DNA of 7,332 nucleotides from an uncultured Clostridia bacterium. GTDB taxonomy: Bacteria; Bacillota; Clostridia; Peptostreptococcales; Acidaminobacteraceae. Shown here one piece after another: positions 1 to 6,236 of the stretch; within the stretch, counting starts at the first letter, position 1; each line of letters begins with the position of its first letter. The DNA is taken from NCBI GenBank assembly GCA_937880545.1, contig CALFKA010000199.1, forward strand, positions 1 through 7,332, written 5' to 3'. The notes under the pieces were generated by a model. The model was given only the letters and a program-made list of their open reading frames with translations. It ran no database searches and was not told the origin of the DNA. The translations under genes and the position numbers were made by a program.

Positions 1-1056
1 ATAGGAGACAGCAGCTGTTGCCTGATTGCTCATGATCGTCTTGATGATTTCATCGATATCAATCGCATGATACAGCGCCTGTCGGACACGGACATCTTTC
101 AGGGGATTGGGAGTAGTCGTCCCTTCTGGATCATCATCGTACTGATTCATACCGATATAGTTGCAAGAGAGTCCAGAAATTGAAATCAGCTTTATGTTGG
201 GGTCCTTGCTCAAAGACTCTACATCAAGAACAGGAACAGCAGAGATTAAATCAACATCACCACTCAGTAGGGCAGCTGTGCGTGTAGCAGGATTGCTGAT
301 AACGCGGAAACGCACACTGGTCGCTTGTGGCTTTTCGCCCCAATAGTCTTCATTTCTTTCTGCGTCTACATGTGACTCACGGACATGTTCGACAAAGCGA
401 TATCGGCCTGTGCCATTTGGATTGTCTGAAATTTCTTCGCTCGACAAGCCTTCGGTTGACTCTTTATCTAAAATCATTATAGATTTGAGACTGCCGGCAA
501 ATACAGGATATCGGACTTTGGTCGTGATGTTAACAGTGTAGTCGTCTACCTTTTCTACTTTGTCAATACGGAACAGGAAGACATTCATCTGAAGAGTGTC
601 ATCACTCATGATGCGATCAAGTGTGTAGACCACGTCATCGGCATTAAAGTCATTGCCATTGTGAAACTTGACGTCCTTCCTCAGGTGGAATTGCCATGTG
701 TAACCGTCATTGATAATCTCCCAGCTCTCTGCGAGACCCGGCTGGAGGCTCAGATCAGTGTCATAGTTTACCAACGCATCGTAGAAATGATTGATAATTT
801 GAAGTTCTGTGCTGCTGTCGCGAACGTGAGGGTCCATCGTTGTGGGGTCGTTGACTACCGCAATCGTCAGAGAACGTTCCGCAGGTTCTTCCGTCGGTGC
901 TGGTTCAGGCTCTTCAGCGGGTGTTTCTGCCGGCGTAGCTGTCTCCGCAGGTGCTGGAGGCGTCGGCTCCGGTTTGTCTGTGGCAGTACACCCTGTCAAT
1001 ACCACTGATAGCATCAAAGCAAAAGCCAAAAGTAATAACAGTGTCTTCTTTCTCAT
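1..1056 (-). CDS. Family-5 extracellular solute-binding lipoprotein (oligo/dipeptide ABC transporter), 3' end missing
   Basis: This is the substrate-binding subunit of a peptide/nickel-type ABC importer, expected to be lipid-anchored on the outer face of the cytoplasmic membrane. The start is ATG at 1056, with a strong GAAGGAGG site four bases upstream. The first 352 codons are visible with no stop, so the C-terminal third or so lies beyond position 1. Residues 1-22 form a lipoprotein signal peptide: basic MRKK, a Leu-rich core and the lipobox LTGC with lipidated Cys23. Residues 24-60 are a Pro/Glu/Ala/Thr-rich linker. The SBP_bac_5 domain follows: NDPTTMDPH near 69-77, PGLAESWE at 106-113, FHLRKDVKFHNG at 123-134, and VRQALYHAIDIDEII close to the left edge. 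These are typical family-5 motifs. Ligand preference cannot be read; the divergent D-aminopeptidase neighbour favours peptides. Permease and ATPase genes may lie to the left. The family call is confident. Confidence 0.95.
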   Translation of the reverse strand, partial: MRKKTLLLLLAFALMLSVVLTGCTATDKPEPTPPAPAETATPAETPAEEPEPAPTEEPAERSLTIAVVNDPTTMDPHVRDSSTELQIINHFYDALVNYDTDLSLQPGLAESWEIINDGYTWQFHLRKDVKFHNGNDFNADDVVYTLDRIMSDDTLQMNVFLFRIDKVEKVDDYTVNITTKVRYPVFAGSLKSIMILDKESTEGLSSEEISDNPNGTGRYRFVEHVRESHVDAERNEDYWGEKPQATSVRFRVISNPATRTAALLSGDVDLISAVPVLDVESLSKDPNIKLISISGLSCNYIGMNQYDDDPEGTTTPNPLKDVRVRQALYHAIDIDEIIKTIMSNQATAAVSY

Positions 1057-1130
1057 GTTTCCTCCTTCAATACGAGTATTGAATTTACTGAAATTGGTGT
1101 TTCCGTCAGTCAGAGTGATGGTTGACGAGA

Positions 1131-1148
1131 ATTTGATTGTCATCAAAT
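1131..1148. repeat. Perfect inverted repeat, possible operator or leader hairpin
   Basis: ATTTGAT (1131-1137), a 4-base loop TGTC, and ATCAAAT (1142-1148) form a perfect 7-bp inverted repeat. It lies 75 bases upstream of the binding-protein start, between that start and the candidate minus-strand promoter. It could therefore be a regulator site just downstream of the promoter or a small hairpin in the leader RNA. The stem is AT-rich and no T-tract follows on either strand, so it is not an intrinsic terminator. Confidence 0.4.
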
Positions 1149-1179
1149 AGAGGCAGAAGTCATTATGTGTTTTATACTT

Positions 1180-1207
1180 AATATATATGTATCTATCGTG
1201 TCACCAA
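1180..1207 (-). promoter_or_regulatory. Weak candidate sigma-A promoter for the binding protein
   Basis: Read on the minus strand, TTGGTG (1207-1202) and TATATT (1185-1180) are separated by 16 bases. The -10 box matches the consensus in five of six positions, but the -35 matches in only three. A TATAAA at 1176-1171 is an alternative -10 without a good -35. The leader would be about 120 bases. The region is so AT-rich that chance matches are likely. Confidence 0.25.
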
Positions 1208-1255
1208 CGCCAAGTTCGTTAATATATTATCTTTTGAGTAATTTCCGTTATTTGC

Positions 1256-1284
1256 TTGATTAATCGCTTCATTCGCGTTATATT
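1256..1284 (+). promoter_or_regulatory. Candidate sigma-A promoter for the aminopeptidase-regulator operon
   Basis: TTGATT (1256-1261) and TATATT (1279-1284) are separated by exactly 17 bases. They match the housekeeping -35 and -10 consensus in four and five of six positions. Transcription would start near 1291, giving a leader of about 118 bases that contains the short inverted repeats at 1339-1352 and 1368-1379. This is the best promoter match seen on the plus strand of the intergenic region, but it is a pattern match only. Confidence 0.45.
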
Positions 1285-1408
1285 TTGAATTAAGACTAAC
1301 ACAATCATTACTAATAGTCAATAGATGTTAGAATTTGTGAGAATATTTTCTCGTTTCATTCACTAAAACTGATCTCAGTCAGTAAACGTCACCGAAAGGG
1401 AGACACAC

Positions 1409-2209
1409 ATGAAAATATATATTTGCGCTGATATAGAAGGGATTTCCGGTTTCTCAAACAGGGAAGATGCACTTCCTTCCTCCCCTGCATATTCTTTACT
1501 GGCCAAACAAATGAGCCGAGAAGTTCGTGCCGCGTGCGAAGGATTCCTTCAAGCTGGAGCGTCTTCGATCCTAGTGGAAGATTGTCATGGCGAAGGGAGA
1601 AATATACTCCCCTCATATCTGCCTGCATCCACAAAACTGATAAGCGGCATCACACATGATATCTTTGGTGTCACAGGTAAATTCACCTCAGATTTTGATG
1701 CTCTTGCCTTTGTGGGATATCACGATGCGTCTTACAGTGATGGAAATCCTTCTGCGCATACCATGAGCGGAAGAACCATTCGACGGCTCACTGTTAACGA
1801 CGAGCTCTTTTCTGAGTTTCATATTCACACGTTCGCAGCCGCCACATTGGGCGTTCCGGTTATCTATCTCAGCGGCGATGAAGAAATTTGCAAAAAGGCG
1901 CATACACTTCTCCCAGGTCTCACCACTTTTGCAACATTATCAGGCTTCGGAAACGCCTCTATTCATACATCACCCGAGGAAAACCTCCAAAGAATACGAG
2001 AAACCGCTTTTGAGAGCCTGAAAAATATGCATTCTCTTGGTAAGCTGAAGCTTTCACCGTTCTTTCATGTTAAACTGGAGTATATCGATCATTTCCAGGC
2101 AAAGAAGATTTCTCATTATCCCGGAGCAAAAAGGACAGACGTATTTGTCGTAGAGTTCCTATCTGACGATTATCGTGAGATTATGCGTTTTTTTTTGTTT
2201 GCCTTATAG
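1409..2209 (+). CDS. dppA: DppA-like D-aminopeptidase (peptidase family M55)
   Basis: M55 enzymes are zinc D-aminopeptidases; the Bacillus subtilis DppA type forms a decamer and releases N-terminal D-amino acids such as D-Ala from short peptides. The ligands known for that enzyme are recognisable here: D8 and E10 in the opening CADIEGISG, H60 in VEDCHGEG, H105 in FVGYHDAS, and E136 in NDELFSEF; H117 in SAHTM aligns with the proposed catalytic His. The 266 residues are close to the usual 265-280, with a slightly short C-terminus (MRFFLFAL). There is no signal peptide, so it should be cytoplasmic. The ATG at 1409 is preceded by AAAGGGAG at 1395-1402. It is divergent from a peptide-binding protein, as if acting on imported peptides, and lies 14 bases upstream of a regulator. 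A run of nine T near 2188-2196 encodes the last residues and could hide an indel. The symbol rests on family resemblance. Confidence 0.93.
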   Translation: MKIYICADIEGISGFSNREDALPSSPAYSLLAKQMSREVRAACEGFLQAGASSILVEDCHGEGRNILPSYLPASTKLISGITHDIFGVTGKFTSDFDALAFVGYHDASYSDGNPSAHTMSGRTIRRLTVNDELFSEFHIHTFAAATLGVPVIYLSGDEEICKKAHTLLPGLTTFATLSGFGNASIHTSPEENLQRIRETAFESLKNMHSLGKLKLSPFFHVKLEYIDHFQAKKISHYPGAKRTDVFVVEFLSDDYREIMRFFLFAL

Positions 2210-2223
2210 TTAAGAGGAATTTT

Positions 2224-2865
2224 ATGAACTACAACAAAAACTTAGAAGAGTATGTTTCCATCGTGGATTTCATCGCAGACATAAGCGGGCCTCGCTATGA
2301 AGTTGTTCTCCACGACGTCTCTCGTCCGGATGCATCTGTCATTCATATCAGAAACAACCATATTAGCGGGAGGTGTAAAGGGAGCCCCATGACAGATTTA
2401 GCTCTTGAGATCCTTATGAATCAGGAGTACAAGGTTAAGAACTTTATCACCAACTATAAAGGAAGAGGGGCGGATAATAAGATCTTTATTTCCTCCACTT
2501 ACTTTATTAAAAATGGCGACGAATTGATCGGCATGATATGCATAAACAACGATATCCAGGATGTCACTAACCTTCAGACCGCCTTTGACAACTTAATGGA
2601 AAGATTCAATTATTCGGGTTCTAATGGCCAAACGAGAGAAGAAGTGATAGAGCCTCATGTGGTTTCTACCGTAAAGTCCATTATTTCCAAGGAAATTTCC
2701 GATTCAAAAATTGAACCTCTGAGAATGTCACTTGAAGAGCGAATTAGCTTTGTAAAATCTCTGGAGGATAAAGGAGTCTTCTTGCTAAAAGGAGCCGTCC
2801 AAGAGATTGCAGCCTACTTGAAGACATCTGAAACAACAATTTATCGCTATCTGAACAAGGGTTAA
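2224..2865 (+). CDS. YheO/DauR-type PAS-HTH transcriptional regulator
   Basis: This 213-residue protein has the two-part build of the YheO/DauR family. An N-terminal YheO-like PAS domain spans roughly residues 8-115, including YEVVLHDVS at 25-33 and the family motif ISGRCKGSPMTDLAL at 47-61. A C-terminal helix-turn-helix spans roughly 168-212 and ends in KGAVQEIAAYLKTSETTIYRYL. In Pseudomonas, DauR controls D-arginine catabolism; other members respond to varied small molecules, so a D-amino-acid signal here is only inferred from the adjacent D-aminopeptidase. The ATG at 2224 has AGAGGA at 2213-2218, five bases upstream, and the 14-base gap after the aminopeptidase implies a shared transcript. 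A terminator follows directly. It may act on the divergent region 1057-1408. The family call is confident; target and ligand are unknown. Confidence 0.9.
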   Translation: MNYNKNLEEYVSIVDFIADISGPRYEVVLHDVSRPDASVIHIRNNHISGRCKGSPMTDLALEILMNQEYKVKNFITNYKGRGADNKIFISSTYFIKNGDELIGMICINNDIQDVTNLQTAFDNLMERFNYSGSNGQTREEVIEPHVVSTVKSIISKEISDSKIEPLRMSLEERISFVKSLEDKGVFLLKGAVQEIAAYLKTSETTIYRYLNKG

Positions 2866-2876
2866 TTAATGGAAGC

Positions 2877-2910
2877 AGATGAGTCCGGATTCTTTTCGGA
2901 CTCTCTTTTT
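2877..2910 (+). terminator. Intrinsic terminator of the aminopeptidase-regulator operon
   Basis: GAGTCCG (2881-2887) and CGGACTC (2897-2903) form a 7-bp GC-rich stem around a 9-base loop. The stem can extend by AGA/TCT across a single bulged T at 2880. A run of five T ends at 2910. It begins 11 bases after the regulator stop codon, which is the expected position and polarity for that gene. Confidence 0.88.
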
Positions 2911-2943
2911 ATGACGTTCTTTTTTCTAACGCCTTTAAAGAAA

Positions 2944-2975
2944 TAAAAAAGGAGTAGTCTTTTGCATGCTACTCC
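2944..2975 (-). terminator. Intrinsic terminator of the liv-amidohydrolase operon
   Basis: On the minus strand, GGAGTAG (2975-2969) and CTACTCC (2957-2951) form a 7-bp stem with an 11-base loop. Six T (2950-2945) follow, then A and three more T. It lies 35 bases after the stop codon of the amidohydrolase and ends that transcription unit. It faces the plus-strand terminator at 2877-2910, so the two convergent operons are insulated by separate hairpins rather than one shared one. Confidence 0.88.
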
Positions 2976-3010
2976 CCTCCTCGAACTTTACTAGAAATAC
3001 CTCATCGCTT

Positions 3011-4630
3011 CTACAAGGTTTCGTCTTGTTTAAAGACAACCTCTCCCCCGATTATGGTCATAGCGGCTTTTATCTCTTTGATCTCACCGGTTTTGATGGT
3101 GAAGATGTCTCTATCGAGGACCGTGAAGTCTGCCAGGAATCCTTCTTTGATTCTCCCCTTGATGTCTTCTTTAAATTCACAGTAGGCAGATCCGGTGGTG
3201 TAGGCGTCAATCGCCTGCTCAAGAGTAACCTTTTCTTGAGGGACAAACCCTCCTTCCGGGAACCCTTTTAAGTCACAGCGCGTCACGGCTGAATAGATGT
3301 TTGGAAAGGGATTGAGGCTCTCTACCGGGGCATCGGTGCCATAACTTACATGGATGCCCAGATCTTCTGCTGTCTTGAAAGCATAAGACGTGGCCGCGAG
3401 CTCACTTCCCACCCTTTCTTCTACGATGTGCATATCGTAATCCAAAAAGATCGGCTGATAAAAGGCTGTTATATTTAATTTGGCGACACGCTCCATCAAC
3501 GCTCTGTCTGTAATCTGCAGATGCACAAGGCCATGGCGGAGGGTGTTGCCTTCTTCGCCGAAAGAGCTTTCATAGGCGTCCAGTGTCTCTTCTGCTGCTT
3601 GATCTCCAATGACGTGCGTGATGACCTGCCACCCTCTGTCGGCAACTCCCTTTACAAAGGATTCCTGAAAAGGATAATCCATCACAGGGACACCCTTGTT
3701 CTCGGGATTTCCTCTGTACCCATTTTTCAAAAGAGCAGTGTAGCCTCCAAGAGAGCCGTCTTTAAACATCTTGACGGGACCCAGTGCAAGCCTGCCTTCT
3801 TTGTAGATGGGCTCCTTTGCTTCTCCTTCAAGAAAGGTGTCCATGTCCTCCAGTCCGTCAAAACAGATCTGGTGGCGGAAGCGAATCTTCGCTTTTCCCT
3901 CCTCATAGATCTTTCTGAAAATTCTAAATTCACCTGTGGTGTTGGGTCCGCCCACTTCGTTGCCCTGGACGGATGTAAGTCCAAGACTCTGGGCATGCTG
4001 AAGGGCTCTTATGGTAAACTCTTCCTTTACCTCATCGCTGTAGCCGGGGACAAAGCTTTCGATCCAGTGAATAGCATTTTCGGTAAAGATACCGTTTGGC
4101 TCTCCTTTTTCATCTTTTTCTATCGTCCCCCCCTCCGGAGAGGGAGTGTTCACATCGACGTGGGCAATCTCCATGAGCTTTGTGTTGACCGACGTGACAT
4201 GACCGCAGACGCGCTGCAAAGAAATCGGAATCTCCGTAGATATCTGGTCCAGTTCCTTCTTTGTGAGAAGAAATCTTTCCCCCTCTGCAAACAAGTCTTG
4301 GTTCCATCCCATGCTCCGAAGACCGTTCTCACAGAGTTCCGGGTTCTTTTCAATAAATTCCCTGCAGGCTTCCACGATCTCTTGTGTCGAACGACAGTTG
4401 TAGAGGTCCACTTGCACATAAGAAGCGCCGATGGCTGATACGTGGCAGTGGGAGTCGTTGAGCCCGGGAAGAACCGTTCTTCCCTTGAGGTCAATGGCCT
4501 CGTCGAAGGCCAGAGTTTTCAAGTCCTCTCTCTGACCTATCCTTGTAATGAATTCTCCATCGCAGAGAACAGCTTCTGCAAACTTACCGCTCTCCAGATA
4601 GAACTTTCCATTATAGTAGAGTCGCTTCAT
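3011..4630 (-). CDS. YtcJ/NfdA-type metal-dependent amidohydrolase (amidohydrolase family 3)
   Basis: This 539-residue enzyme belongs to the amidohydrolase superfamily, whose members cleave amide or related C-N bonds with a bound metal; characterised relatives include N-substituted formamide deformylase. Visible signatures are GLNDSHCHV with H61 and H63, GPVKMFKDGSLGG at 284-296 with the lysine-rich segment seen in this group, THVIGDQAAEE with H339, RHGLVH with H366 and H370, and GTDAPVE with D433. The usual RIEH is RHGLVH here, so Val replaces the Glu before the final His. The ends form the small beta-sandwich of the fold, including LADFTVLDRDIF. No signal peptide is present, so it is cytoplasmic. 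The ATG at 4630 follows GGAAAGGAT. It is the last gene of the unit, 81 bases after livF, which suggests it processes the imported compound. Substrate unknown. Confidence 0.93.
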   Translation of the reverse strand: MKRLYYNGKFYLESGKFAEAVLCDGEFITRIGQREDLKTLAFDEAIDLKGRTVLPGLNDSHCHVSAIGASYVQVDLYNCRSTQEIVEACREFIEKNPELCENGLRSMGWNQDLFAEGERFLLTKKELDQISTEIPISLQRVCGHVTSVNTKLMEIAHVDVNTPSPEGGTIEKDEKGEPNGIFTENAIHWIESFVPGYSDEVKEEFTIRALQHAQSLGLTSVQGNEVGGPNTTGEFRIFRKIYEEGKAKIRFRHQICFDGLEDMDTFLEGEAKEPIYKEGRLALGPVKMFKDGSLGGYTALLKNGYRGNPENKGVPVMDYPFQESFVKGVADRGWQVITHVIGDQAAEETLDAYESSFGEEGNTLRHGLVHLQITDRALMERVAKLNITAFYQPIFLDYDMHIVEERVGSELAATSYAFKTAEDLGIHVSYGTDAPVESLNPFPNIYSAVTRCDLKGFPEGGFVPQEKVTLEQAIDAYTTGSAYCEFKEDIKGRIKEGFLADFTVLDRDIFTIKTGEIKEIKAAMTIIGGEVVFKQDETL

Positions 4631-4657
4631 TGCCGATCCTTTCCTATAGAGTCAGTC

Positions 4658-4678
4658 GGCGCCCATAAAATGAGCGCC
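4658..4678 (-). other. Stable hairpin between livF and the amidohydrolase
   Basis: In the minus-strand RNA, GGCGCUCAU and AUGGGCGCC pair along nine positions around a 3-base UUU loop, with one internal G-U wobble. The same DNA read on the plus strand has a C-A mismatch at that position, which suggests the structure serves minus-strand RNA. It lies 27 bases before the amidohydrolase ATG and just upstream of its GGAAAGGAT site. No T-tract follows on the minus strand, so it is not a normal terminator; mRNA stabilisation, processing or partial attenuation are possible. Confidence 0.6.
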
Positions 4679-4711
4679 TCTGTTTTTATATTGTTTCTGT
4701 TTAAGAGCTTT

Positions 4712-5452
4712 CTATTCCACAGCTTGTGTACTGACACCCAGGTAGCTCTCTTGGATGCGCGGATCATCGAGAAGAGCAAGTCCTTCACCCTCTAGTTTGA
4801 TCTCACCCGTCTCAAGGACATACGCCCTGTCGCTGATCTCCAGCGCTACAGCTGCGTTTTGTTCCACTAGGAGGATGGTGATGTTGTTCTCCTGGTTGAG
4901 GTGGACAACCGCATCAAAGACGGTGTCGATGACCATCGGGGCAAGTCCCAGAGAGGGTTCATCGAGGAGGAGCATCTGAGGCGAGCTCATCAGGGCTCTC
5001 GAGATGGCCAGCATCTGCTGCTCTCCTCCGGAGAGGGTCCCTGCCACCTGTTCGATGCGTTCTTTGAGGATCGGGAATAGCTCGAAGCATCTCTCCATGC
5101 TCTCCTCAATCTCATTCTTGTCACTTCTCGGGTAAGCACCGAGCATGAGGTTTTCATGAACAGACAGAGGCCCGAAGATGCGTCTTCCTTCCGGTACAAG
5201 CGTCACACCGGATTTGACGACTTGATAGGACTGCTTGGGAAGCGCCTCTCCCCGAAACAGAATCTCTCCGGACTGAAAAGACTTGACGCTGTTGATTGTC
5301 TTTAAAAGCGTTGACTTGCCGGCACCATTGGCTCCGATGACCGATACGATCTCTCCTTCATTGACGCGAAGGCAAACATCCCTCAGAGCGTGGATCCCGC
5401 CATAGTAAACGTTTAGGTTGTTGATATTAAGAAGTGGCTGTTTGGATTGCAT
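4712..5452 (-). CDS. livF: LivF-type ABC transporter ATPase (branched-chain amino acid family)
   Basis: This is the second of the paired cytoplasmic ATPases that drive Liv-type importers for branched-chain amino acids and related compounds. The length, 246 residues, is normal. It shows Walker A GANGAGKST at 40-48, the LivF-typical VPEGRRIF at 86-93 in the Q-loop region, the signature LSGGEQQ at 140-146, and Walker B LLLDEPSLGLAP at 161-172. VEQN around 196-199 puts Gln where most ABC ATPases have the switch His, a known LivF trait. The C-terminal IQESYLG motif also fits. The ATG at 5452 lies inside the end of livG (26-base overlap) and follows AGAGGA, so translational coupling is likely. No alternative start occurs nearby. 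Urea or amide transporters use near-identical ATPases, so the substrate is open. Confidence 0.95.
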   Translation of the reverse strand: MQSKQPLLNINNLNVYYGGIHALRDVCLRVNEGEIVSVIGANGAGKSTLLKTINSVKSFQSGEILFRGEALPKQSYQVVKSGVTLVPEGRRIFGPLSVHENLMLGAYPRSDKNEIEESMERCFELFPILKERIEQVAGTLSGGEQQMLAISRALMSSPQMLLLDEPSLGLAPMVIDTVFDAVVHLNQENNITILLVEQNAAVALEISDRAYVLETGEIKLEGEGLALLDDPRIQESYLGVSTQAVE

Positions 5453-6236
5453 GTTTTATCCTCTTTGATCCTAGATAAGCGCCGATGACATCAGGATTAC
5501 TTTGAATCTCCAGGGGTGTTCCTTCCGCCAGGATTTCACCTAGGTTCAGGACAACGATCCTGTGATTCCGGCACAAATCCATCACGACATTCATGTGATG
5601 TTCTATCAGCAAGATAGTATATCCAAGTTTCTGATGAATCGAGCGTATCATCTGTATCAGGTCGATACACTCATCCGCATTCATTCCCGCCGCCGGTTCA
5701 TCGAGAAGGAGAACCTTGGGGTCAGTCGCCATCGCCCGAGCTACTTCCAGCCTCCTCTGCAGACCGTAGGGAAGGGTCGAGGCTTCTTGCTTTTCATATT
5801 CAAGAAGATTGACAAGTTCCAGGAGTTCGTGGACTTCATCCCGGAGCATGGCCTGGTCTTTCTTCGCATTTTTCAGTGGTAGGAAAGACTCCAGCACAGA
5901 GTGACGGGGGATGCTGTGTTTGGCAAGCGCGACATTTTCAAACACACTCATCTGAGGAAAGAGACGGATATTTTGGAAGGTGCGACTGATGCCTAGGTGA
6001 CAGATCTGATCCACTCTTTTTCCTACGATATTTTCTCCTTCAAAGATAACCTTCCCCTCTGTCGGAGCGATGGAGCCGGTGATGACATTGAATACCGTTG
6101 TTTTTCCGGCGCCATTAGGTCCGATGATGCCCAGAATCTCACCATGTTGTACATCGATATTGATGTCCTTAAGTGCCTGGACCCCGCCAAAGACCATGCT
6201 TATATTTTCCAATGAAAGAATCGGTGTCTTACTCAT
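5427..6236 (-). CDS. livG: LivG-type ABC transporter ATPase (branched-chain amino acid family)
   Basis: This is the first ATPase of the Liv-type importer, pairing with LivF at the membrane permease. Counting from ATG at 6236, the 269 residues show Walker A GPNGAGKTT at 39-47, Q-loop SRTFQNIRLF at 84-93, the LivG form of the signature LPYGLQRRLEVARAM at 155-169, Walker B LLLDEPAAGMN at 176-186, and the switch His in LLIEHHM (H213). The C-terminal GAYLG is typical. The livM stop TGA shares one base with this ATG (TGATG). A GTG at 6239 would give one more residue and a GTGA overlap. I prefer the ATG because GGGAGG lies six bases upstream of it, a better spacing than the three bases to GTG. Coupled to livM and livF. 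Confidence 0.95.
   Translation of the reverse strand: MSKTPILSLENISMVFGGVQALKDINIDVQHGEILGIIGPNGAGKTTVFNVITGSIAPTEGKVIFEGENIVGKRVDQICHLGISRTFQNIRLFPQMSVFENVALAKHSIPRHSVLESFLPLKNAKKDQAMLRDEVHELLELVNLLEYEKQEASTLPYGLQRRLEVARAMATDPKVLLLDEPAAGMNADECIDLIQMIRSIHQKLGYTILLIEHHMNVVMDLCRNHRIVVLNLGEILAEGTPLEIQSNPDVIGAYLGSKRIKHAIQTATS

Larger units (their letters stand above)
1057..1408. promoter_or_regulatory. Divergent AT-rich intergenic control region
   Basis: About 350 bases separate the start codons of the minus-strand binding protein and the plus-strand aminopeptidase. No convincing coding frame is present and the base composition is distinctly more AT-rich than the flanking genes. It holds both ribosome binding sites, a plausible plus-strand promoter (1256-1284), a weak minus-strand promoter (1180-1207), and several short inverted repeats: ATTTGAT/ATCAAAT at 1131-1148, GAGAA/TTCTC at 1339-1352, ACTGA/TCAGT at 1368-1379, and CTAACA/TGTTAG at 1296-1331. 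The octamer TCAGTCAG occurs in the same orientation at 1106-1113 and 1375-1382, once near each start. Since the downstream plus-strand operon encodes a DNA-binding regulator, one or more of these may be operators; that is inference only. Confidence 0.6.

Noticed and set aside
661..1150. Two plus-strand frames, one Arg/Cys-rich and one Ser/Gly/Ala-rich
   Set aside because: They are antisense images of the binding protein's signal peptide, Pro/Glu/Ala linker and domain start; their odd composition comes from the repetitive linker codons.
1057..1408. Riboswitch or T-box in the divergent leader regions
   Set aside because: Only short AT-rich inverted repeats are visible; no long structured domain, T-box sequence or terminator hairpin with T-tract was found.
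1389..1903. Minus-strand frames of 81 and 71 codons inside the aminopeptidase region
   Set aside because: Both are antisense to an M55 gene whose metal ligands are all in frame on the plus strand, and neither resembles a known family.
3521..4438. A long plus-strand open frame of 305 codons
   Set aside because: It lies wholly antisense within the amidohydrolase gene, which has all family motifs; the plus-strand translation shows no recognisable domain.
4658..4700. Plus-strand intrinsic terminator from the GGCGCC hairpin followed by TGTTTTT
   Set aside because: No plus-strand gene ends there, and the plus-strand stem has an internal C-A mismatch absent from the minus-strand RNA.
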